From Actinomycetota bacterium (GTDB lineage: Bacteria; Actinomycetota; Actinomycetes; Nanopelagicales; Nanopelagicaceae): 10,189 bases of DNA. The translations under genes were made by a program, and so were the position numbers. Location: positions 1 through 10,189 of the forward strand of contig RGOY01000038.1 in assembly GCA_010028225.1 (NCBI GenBank). Direction: 5' to 3'. Under the pieces are notes generated by a model that searched no databases, was not told where the DNA came from, and saw only the letters and a list, made by a program, of their open reading frames with translations. Position 1 is the first letter of the stretch; every line of letters begins with the position of its first letter. Shown here in pieces: positions 4,888 through 10,189 of the stretch.

Positions 4888-6789
4888 TCAAAGAGACTCT
4901 CTAAGTCTTCGCAGAGAATCACGAACTAGTTCAGGGTCTTCAGTTCGCCACAGTGGTGGCATCGAGAAAAGAAGTGCCGCCCTCGGAAGCGAAACCTGCA
5001 TAAAACCAGATCCACCTTCGCTATCTGCCTGGCGAGAGCGCGCTGCCATGACTGGATCATCTGGACGAGGGAAAGGAATACGATCAATCGCTACCAAGAT
5101 GCAGGACGAACCAGGAACATCCACGCCCTGCCAGAGTGAAATCGTGCCAATCAGTACCGAGCGCTCTTCCTTAGCAAATCGTTCGACGAGTGAGCCCACT
5201 GGATCGCCTCGTCGCGCTGTGATGATGGGGATCTCAAGGTCAAAAAGCACCTTCCTTAAATGGAGATCCGCCGCTTCGACTCCCCGCCAGGAAGAAAAGA
5301 GTGCCAATGTCCTGCCATCAGCGGCCTCGATTAACTCAGCGAGTTCATCGAGAGCTTCTCGCGTTGGACCTTCTCGAGTGGGTTCTGGAAGATGAGAGGC
5401 CAGATAAAGCATTCCTTGCTTCTCGAAATCAAAAGGTGTTCCAACATCCAGCGTTGTGAGATCTTCAATTTCGGCGATGCCAAGGTTTCGCTTCACTGAT
5501 TCGAATGAATGCGAGACTGTCATCGTTGCACTCGTTGCAATGACTGGACCCGCCGAGAAGAGATTATCGGCAAGCACTTCTGATACTGAAAGTGGAGCGA
5601 GATACAGGGTGGAGTAAGTTGGTTCGAACCAGAGAACGTTCCCCTCTCGTGCCCGGATCATCTTCGAAGTCACCGTCTTAATCTCGTTAATCGCTCCCTT
5701 TACTCGAGCGCGCTCAGCAAGAACATCTCCATCCACAATCTCATCATCTGCCGAAAGCCTCTGTGAGATTGCCTCTGTCGCATCTTTGATGGAACGAATG
5801 GGATCTAGGAGCGAAATTGGCAATTCTTCAAGTCTTCGCTCTTCGCTAGATCGATCCTGACCTCGATCCTGACCTCGATCACTGCCCGAGAGGAAGTCAT
5901 CTCGGTACTGAGCGATAGCCTCTTCGAATTCTTCCGCTGCCACGATGAGATCTTGTGAGAGCCCTGCGCCCCGCTCGCCGGAGAATTTTCGATACATCGT
6001 CGCGGCTCGAAGAACACGTTGCGCTGTCAACTCCTCAGTCACCGCTTGAGTAGTTCGATCCGAGAATTCGTGGGCTTCGTCCAAGATCACGACATCGCGA
6101 TCGGGAAGGATTGGATGAGAGTCCACCACCTCAATTGCAAGGAGGGTGTGGTTGGTGACGACGATATCCGCGCTCTGAGCTTTCGCTTTTGCCAATACGG
6201 CGAAACATGTCGAACCGTAAGCGCAATCTTCAGCTCCTACACACTCTCTTCCACTGACCGAACTCGCAGCCCAGACACGGCGATCGACCTCAGGTGCATC
6301 ATCTCGATCACCAGAGATGCCAGCTATTTTGCTCCAATCTTTAAGGCGCTTGGCCTGCTCTTCTAAAGTTGAGATTTCAACAAGGATCTCGCTATCAGCA
6401 TCAGAACTTCCAAAAAGTTTTTGTTTACAGAGATAGTTTCCAACTCCTTTGTAGATAGCAAAAGAGACTTCTCGCCCCAAGGACTTCTCTACAGCAGACT
6501 TGATTCGAGGCAGATCTCGTTCAATCAACTGTCGCTGAAGTGCGAGAGTCGCTGTTGCGACGAGAGCGCGTTTACCGCTGGCAAGCGCTGGGATGAGATA
6601 AGCCAGTGATTTTCCAGTACCTGTCCCTGCCTGGACTAAAAGGTGATTCTCCGACTCGATGGCATCTGCAATGGCGAGCGCCATCGTGCGCTGCCCTTCG
6701 CGGGGCGTGCCACCAATCGATTCCACGGCAGCATCTAGAGCTTCAAGCATCGAGTGGTGACGATCATCAAACTCTTTTTTAACGTTCAC
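4888..6789 (-). CDS. dinG: DinG-family ATP-dependent helicase lacking motif VI (internal in-frame deletion)
   Basis: An XPD/DinG-type superfamily 2 helicase with an Fe-S cluster, expected to unwind damaged or structured DNA 5' to 3'. Numbering from a possible upstream ATG at 6837: Walker A AGTGTGKS (70-77), four Fe-S cysteines Cys137, Cys199, Cys205 and Cys211, DEAH box (253-256), ATSATM motif, motif V region SLWQGVDVPG, and RIPFPRPDDP. Motif VI (family form QGxGRLIR) and the following conserved stretch are absent: PRAALL runs directly into FSMPPLW near 4966-4972, about 34 residues short, with clean alignment on both sides. Loss of motif VI should abolish ATP-coupled unwinding. I chose GTG at 6789, which has GAAGAG 7 bases upstream. 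The ATG at 6837 (649 aa) lies inside a strong hairpin, and TTG at 6804 is a third option. A 12-bp tandem repeat encodes DRGQDRGQ in a variable acidic linker. It follows nrdJ and may be partly co-transcribed. Confidence 0.9.
   Translation of the reverse strand: MNVKKEFDDRHHSMLEALDAAVESIGGTPREGQRTMALAIADAIESENHLLVQAGTGTGKSLAYLIPALASGKRALVATATLALQRQLIERDLPRIKSAVEKSLGREVSFAIYKGVGNYLCKQKLFGSSDADSEILVEISTLEEQAKRLKDWSKIAGISGDRDDAPEVDRRVWAASSVSGRECVGAEDCAYGSTCFAVLAKAKAQSADIVVTNHTLLAIEVVDSHPILPDRDVVILDEAHEFSDRTTQAVTEELTAQRVLRAATMYRKFSGERGAGLSQDLIVAAEEFEEAIAQYRDDFLSGSDRGQDRGQDRSSEERRLEELPISLLDPIRSIKDATEAISQRLSADDEIVDGDVLAERARVKGAINEIKTVTSKMIRAREGNVLWFEPTYSTLYLAPLSVSEVLADNLFSAGPVIATSATMTVSHSFESVKRNLGIAEIEDLTTLDVGTPFDFEKQGMLYLASHLPEPTREGPTREALDELAELIEAADGRTLALFSSWRGVEAADLHLRKVLFDLEIPIITARRGDPVGSLVERFAKEERSVLIGTISLWQGVDVPGSSCILVAIDRIPFPRPDDPVMAARSRQADSEGGSGFMQVSLPRAALLFSMPPLWRTEDPELVRDSLRRLRESL
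5851..5880 (-). repeat. 12-bp tandem repeat, 2.5 copies, inside dinG
   Basis: The unit TCGATCCTGACC (plus-strand reading) occurs twice at 5851-5874, followed by half a unit to 5880. As the unit is a multiple of three, it encodes repeating Asp-Arg-Gly-Gln in a charged linker between helicase motifs. Copy number could change by slippage without breaking the frame. Confidence 0.85.
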
Positions 6790-6796
6790 AGAATCG

Positions 6797-6802
6797 CTCT
6801 TC
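6797..6802 (-). promoter_or_regulatory. Ribosome binding site supporting the GTG start of dinG
   Basis: GAAGAG on the minus strand is 7 bases before GTG at 6789. The upstream ATG at 6837 has no purine-rich site and is preceded by the C-rich arm of a hairpin. This favours the shorter protein, whose N-terminus MNVKKEFDD still precedes the conserved LEALDAAVESIGG. Confidence 0.5.
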
Positions 6803-6824
6803 AATCGTTCAACCCCAGAAATGA

Positions 6825-6850
6825 AATCGGCCCCCATACGGGGGCCGATT
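6825..6850 (-). terminator. Strong hairpin terminator/attenuator between nrdJ and dinG
   Basis: AATCGGCCCCC at 6825-6835 is perfectly complementary to GGGGGCCGATT at 6840-6850, giving an 11-bp GC-rich stem with a 4-base loop, starting 13 bp after the nrdJ TAA. On the minus strand it is followed by TCATTTCT, only moderately T-rich. Position and stability fit an intrinsic terminator for nrdR-nrdJ, possibly leaky so that dinG receives some read-through, as no dinG promoter is evident in the remaining gap. The ATG at 6837 begins in the loop. Confidence 0.75.
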
Positions 6851-6863
6851 CTTCACTCATTGA

Positions 6864-9686
6864 TTAACTGCATCCAGATGTTGATCCACAGCCTTCGCAG
6901 ACGTAGCAGGCACCCGATGGACGCATCTTCACTCCGCAAGTCATGCACAGTGGCGCATCGGTCTTGAACCCTGCGAACTTCTCTAGGAGTTCAGTGGACG
7001 ATCCGACGCCAGAGGTATCTGGCGCTTTTTCAATGGCGATATCGACTGGTTTCGATTCCATCGGCTTAGAGATTGCAACCTCGTCACTCGCTGGTGCGAC
7101 CGGCGCTGCAACCGCATACTCACCGCTATCTAACGCAGCACTGCGCTCATTGGCGGTGTAAAGACCCATAGCTGCGCGAGTCTCTAGCGGTAGGTAATCG
7201 AGTGCCAATCGACGGAAGATGTAATCCATCATCGACTGCGCCATACGAATGTCCTTGTCATCGGTCATTCCCGCTGGCTCGAATCGAAGATTGGTGAACT
7301 TCTCGACATAGGTCTCGAGTGGAACTCCATATTGAAGTCCGATCGAAACTGCTATGGAGAAAGCATCCATCACGCCAGCAAGAGTTGATCCTTGCTTGCC
7401 GAGCTTGAGGAAGATTTCACCAAGCGCGCCATCTTCATAACTGCCTGCAGTGAGGTAACCCTCTGCGCCACCAACTGAGAATGAGGTGGTACGAGATGGT
7501 CGTGATTTTGGAAGACGCTTTCGTTGTGCCGGCGCTGGTGCACCGGATGATGCCGAAGCACTCTCGAACTTCTTCGCTGCCTTTCCATCAGAAAGTGGCT
7601 GTCCAACTTTGCAGTTGTCGCGGTAGACGGCAAGCGCTTTGAGACCAAGTTTCCAACCTTGGTAATAAACCTCTTCGACCTCTTCAACAGTTGCAGTCTC
7701 AGGGAGGTTAACGGTCTTTGAGATAGCGCCAGAGAGGAATGGTTGGCATGCCGCCATCATTCGAACGTGGCCCATTGGTTTGATGGGGCTTGCACCCATC
7801 GCACAATCAAAGACGTCGTAATGCTCGCTCTTGAGTCCTGGGGCATCGATCACATTTCCATGGGTGGAGATGTATTCGACAATCGCCTCGATTGTCTCTT
7901 GGGTATAACCCAGCTTCTTCAACGCAAGCGGGACAGTCTGATTGACGATCTGCATCGAACCGCCGCCAACCAACTTCTTGAACTTCACGAGGGCAAGATC
8001 TGGCTCGATACCAGTGGTGTCGCAATCCATCATCAAACCGATTGTTCCGGTCGGAGCAAGGACTGAGGCTTGAGCGTTTCGCCATCCATTGCGCTCGCCG
8101 ATCTTGATGCCTTCATCCCATGACTTATTCGCCTCAGACCAGACCGAACGGTCGAGCTCTGAGACTGATTTTGCTGAGAGTGAGGCTGCCTGATGCTTCT
8201 TCATAACACGTGTGTGGGCTTCTGCGTTTCGAGCATAGCCGTCGTAAGGACCGACAATCCCTGCAAGTTCTGCAGACCTTCGGTAGGAGGTACCGGTCAT
8301 CAATGAGGTGATTGCACCTGCGACTGATCGTCCTGCATCACTGTCGTAGGCAAGACCACTTGCCATCAAGAGCGCACCGAGGTTTGCGTACCCGATTCCA
8401 AGTTGGCGATATGCACGAGTTGTCTCACCGATCGCTTCAGTCGGGAAGTCTGCAAAGCAGATCGAGATATCCATCGCGGTGATGATCATTTCAACGGCCT
8501 TGACGAATGACTTCGAATCAAATGAACCATCTTCTTTGAGGAACTTCATCAGATTCAGCGATGCGAGGTTGCACGATGAGTTGTCGAGTGACATGTACTC
8601 AGAGCATGGATTCGATGCATTGATGCGACCAGTCTCTGGATTTGTATGCCAATCATTGATGGTGTCGTCGTATTGGATTCCTGGATCAGCGCATGCCCAT
8701 GCTGCCTCTGACATCTTTCGGAAGAGTTGCTTTGCCGAGACAGTCTCCATTACTTCACCGGTTGCGCGTGCACGGAGACCAAAATCTTGGCTGTTCTCAT
8801 AAGCGCGCATGAACTCATCTGATACACGAACCGAGTTGTTTGCGTTCTGGTATTGGACCGAGATGATGTCCTTACCGCCAAGATCCATATCGAATCCAGC
8901 GTCGCGAAGAACGCGAATCTTCTCTTCTTCGCTCACCTTGGTCTCAATGAATTCCTCGATATCTGGATGATCGACATCGAGAACAACCATCTTTGCGGCT
9001 CGCCTTGTCGCGCCACCAGATTTGATTGTTCCTGCTGATGCGTCAGCACCACGCATGAAAGAGACTGGACCAGAAGCATTTCCACCAGAGCGAAGGAGCT
9101 CTTTTGCCGAGCGAATTCGTGAAAGATTAAGGCCAGCACCTGAACCGCCCTTGAAGATCATTCCTTCTTCGCGGTACCAGTTGAGGATCGAATCCATCGT
9201 GTCATCGACAGAGAGAATGAAGCATGCACTTACCTGTTGTGGCGCAGCAGTACCGACGTTGAACCATACTGGCGAATTGAAGGAGAAGACCTGGTGCATC
9301 AGCATCCACGTCAATTCGTGCTCGAAGATTTCAGCATCGGCATCAGTTGCGAAATAACCGTATTGCTTGCCTGCCTTAACATAAGTAAGGACGACGCGAT
9401 CGATGACCTGGCGGAGCGACCATTCACGATTCTCATGTCCTACAGCCCCACGGAAATACTTCGTTGTGACAATGGTTGATGCATTGACTGACCAGAAGTC
9501 CGGGAACTCAACTCCCCTTTGTTCGAAGATGACCTCGCCGCTCTTCCAGTTTGTCTGGACTACATCGCGTCTTTCCCACGTCACCTCGTCATACGGGTGC
9601 TTTCCGGCAGTGGTGTAAAGGCGTTCGATGGTGAGGCCTTTGTTCTTCGCTTTGGAAGAAGGTCTATTGATGACCGTGTCTGACAT
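6864..9686 (-). CDS. nrdJ: Adenosylcobalamin-dependent (class II) ribonucleoside-diphosphate reductase
   Basis: Reduces ribonucleotides to deoxyribonucleotides using a radical generated from adenosylcobalamin, without oxygen and without a small subunit. At 940 residues it is full length for the actinobacterial NrdJ type. FPDFWSVNAS and the FEHELTW/FSFNSPVWFNVG stretch mark the N-terminal part. Active-site cysteines are visible: Cys155 in QVSACFILSV and Cys372 in SSCNLASLNL (the redox pair), and Cys361 in the NPCSE finger loop (the thiyl radical). PTGTIGLMMDCDTTG is the conserved nucleotide-site region. The C-terminus (914-940) has six cysteines, CMTCG, CYVCEGCG and SGCS, the metal-binding or re-reducing tail. 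A variable Ala/Pro/Ser linker at about 705-725 is normal for the group. ATG start has TTGGAG 8 bases upstream. It follows nrdR by 26 bp with no room for its own promoter, so the two form an operon. The organism must make or import vitamin B12 to use it. Confidence 0.97.
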   Translation of the reverse strand: MSDTVINRPSSKAKNKGLTIERLYTTAGKHPYDEVTWERRDVVQTNWKSGEVIFEQRGVEFPDFWSVNASTIVTTKYFRGAVGHENREWSLRQVIDRVVLTYVKAGKQYGYFATDADAEIFEHELTWMLMHQVFSFNSPVWFNVGTAAPQQVSACFILSVDDTMDSILNWYREEGMIFKGGSGAGLNLSRIRSAKELLRSGGNASGPVSFMRGADASAGTIKSGGATRRAAKMVVLDVDHPDIEEFIETKVSEEEKIRVLRDAGFDMDLGGKDIISVQYQNANNSVRVSDEFMRAYENSQDFGLRARATGEVMETVSAKQLFRKMSEAAWACADPGIQYDDTINDWHTNPETGRINASNPCSEYMSLDNSSCNLASLNLMKFLKEDGSFDSKSFVKAVEMIITAMDISICFADFPTEAIGETTRAYRQLGIGYANLGALLMASGLAYDSDAGRSVAGAITSLMTGTSYRRSAELAGIVGPYDGYARNAEAHTRVMKKHQAASLSAKSVSELDRSVWSEANKSWDEGIKIGERNGWRNAQASVLAPTGTIGLMMDCDTTGIEPDLALVKFKKLVGGGSMQIVNQTVPLALKKLGYTQETIEAIVEYISTHGNVIDAPGLKSEHYDVFDCAMGASPIKPMGHVRMMAACQPFLSGAISKTVNLPETATVEEVEEVYYQGWKLGLKALAVYRDNCKVGQPLSDGKAAKKFESASASSGAPAPAQRKRLPKSRPSRTTSFSVGGAEGYLTAGSYEDGALGEIFLKLGKQGSTLAGVMDAFSIAVSIGLQYGVPLETYVEKFTNLRFEPAGMTDDKDIRMAQSMMDYIFRRLALDYLPLETRAAMGLYTANERSAALDSGEYAVAAPVAPASDEVAISKPMESKPVDIAIEKAPDTSGVGSSTELLEKFAGFKTDAPLCMTCGVKMRPSGACYVCEGCGSTSGCS

Positions 9687-9694
9687 TTCTATTG

Positions 9695-9700
9695 CTCCAA
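9695..9700 (-). promoter_or_regulatory. Ribosome binding site of nrdJ
   Basis: TTGGAG on the minus strand lies 8 bases before the nrdJ ATG at 9686, within the 26-bp gap after the nrdR stop. It supports this start and separate translation initiation on a shared nrdR-nrdJ message. Confidence 0.65.
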
Positions 9701-9712
9701 TTTTTCTGGTTG

Positions 9713-10189
9713 TTAAGTTGTCTTCACTCGTGGGGCAAGTGAATTCGCGGGCGTGGTTTCATTCGAATTCGGGGAAGAATTCATAACTGACGCAGAGGAA
9801 GTTGCGAGGGAAGGTCTTGCTGATGTCTCTGAAGGCATCGCTCGCAGTAACGCGATCTCACCTTCGAAGTCATCAAGGGAGGAGAAGTTACGGTAAACCG
9901 AGGCATATCGCAGGTAGGCAACCTCATCGAGTTCTCGGAGTGGCGCAAGAATTGCCATGCCTACTTCTTGAGCTTCGATCTCGGCCTGGCCGCTCGCACG
10001 AAGAGTCTCCTCAACCCGTTGAGCCAGGAGAGCAAGATCATCATCGTTGACGGGGCGGTTCTGGCAAGCCTTGCGAACACCGTTAATTACTTTCTCACGA
10101 CTGAATGGTTCGGTAGCCCCACTGCGCTTGATGATTGCCAAGATCGCGGTCTCCTGGGTTGAAAACCTTGAGCCACACTGGGTGCACTC
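9713..10189 (-). CDS. nrdR: Transcriptional repressor NrdR (5' end beyond the window)
   Basis: NrdR binds NrdR boxes ahead of ribonucleotide reductase genes and represses them according to the ATP/dATP bound by its ATP-cone. The reading frame stays open to the right edge, where the codons read ECTQCGSRFSTQETAILAI. This is the second CxxC of the N-terminal zinc ribbon, so the gene continues off the window and the TTG at 10141 is internal, not a start. The first CxxC and roughly 30 residues are missing. The ATP-cone is complete: IIKRSGATEPFSREKV, RKACQNRPVNDDDLALLAQ, and ELDEVAYLRYASVYRNF. After EGEIALLRA comes an unconserved tail of about 40 residues rich in Ser, Thr, Ala, Pro and Asn, probably disordered. 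It is immediately upstream of nrdJ, the gene it is expected to control. Promoter, NrdR boxes or a cobalamin riboswitch would lie to the right of the window. Confidence 0.95.
   Translation of the reverse strand, partial: ECTQCGSRFSTQETAILAIIKRSGATEPFSREKVINGVRKACQNRPVNDDDLALLAQRVEETLRASGQAEIEAQEVGMAILAPLRELDEVAYLRYASVYRNFSSLDDFEGEIALLRAMPSETSARPSLATSSASVMNSSPNSNETTPANSLAPRVKTT

Noticed and set aside
5621..5630. Palindrome GGTTCGAACC resembling an actinobacterial LexA/SOS half-site pattern
   Set aside because: It lies deep inside dinG coding sequence, encodes ordinary residues (W-F-E-P region), is not near any promoter, and lacks the spaced GAAC-N4-GTTC form of the SOS box.
8479..8802. Plus-strand open frames of about 100 codons opposite nrdJ
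   Set aside because: They mirror a long, highly conserved coding sequence, have no ribosome site and no recognisable motif; they are antisense shadows.
9687..9712. Search for an NrdR box or cobalamin riboswitch directly ahead of nrdJ
   Set aside because: The gap is only 26 bp and holds just a ribosome site; any such control would be upstream of nrdR, outside the window.
10022..10141. NrdR starting at the internal TTG (10141)
   Set aside because: The frame continues upstream to the window edge with the conserved zinc-ribbon CxxC and RFST sequence, so the TTG is an internal leucine codon.

Overview
The window reads as a compact chromosomal segment of an actinomycete with roughly balanced base composition (judged by eye). 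The main clues are a class II ribonucleotide reductase ending in the Cys-rich GCGSTSGCS tail typical of actinobacterial NrdJ, a DUF4192 protein (a family seen mainly in Actinomycetota), a secreted PKD-like protein of actinobacterial type, and the nrdR-nrdJ order. Short intergenic gaps and moderate GC would fit a streamlined aquatic lineage such as Nanopelagicales/acI, but that placement is inference. No mobile element, CRISPR array, tRNA or rRNA is visible. I see no new multi-gene system; the unusual content lies in what two housekeeping genes lack.

Layout, left to right. Positions 1-117 hold a strong hairpin and perhaps the tail of a rightward gene. A leftward two-gene unit follows: alanine dehydrogenase (2325 to 1297), then a DadA/SoxB-type FAD amine oxidoreductase (1275 to 118), 21 bp apart. 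Next, also leftward, are a secreted PKD-like protein (4324 to 3509) and a DUF4192 protein (3431 to 2442). A single rightward gene, a NUDIX hydrolase (4407-4865), is divergent from the PKD gene and convergent with dinG. The right half is a leftward DNA-precursor and repair block: nrdR (cut by the window edge), nrdJ and a DinG-family helicase, with a strong hairpin between nrdJ and dinG. In many actinomycetes dinG, lexA, nrdR and nrdJ lie close together, so this block looks like conserved synteny.

The main observation is that two otherwise well-conserved genes each carry a clean in-frame deletion of a core nucleotide-handling motif. Alanine dehydrogenase lacks about 23 residues containing the GxGxxG NAD-binding loop, while its four catalytic residues remain. 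The DinG helicase lacks about 34 residues near its C-terminus containing helicase motif VI (QGxGRLIR), while Walker A, DEAH, the four Fe-S cysteines and motif V remain. Flanking residues align with the families right up to each junction, so these are absent bases and not frameshifts. They could be true deletions leaving disabled or altered proteins, or assembly or consensus errors. Mapping raw reads across the two junctions would decide.

How the genes fit together: NrdR represses RNR genes in response to nucleotide levels, and NrdJ makes deoxynucleotides using adenosylcobalamin. DinG would act on damaged or structured DNA. The ald-oxidoreductase pair suggests use of amino acids as carbon and nitrogen sources, with alanine going to pyruvate and ammonia and a second, unidentified amino acid or amine being oxidised.
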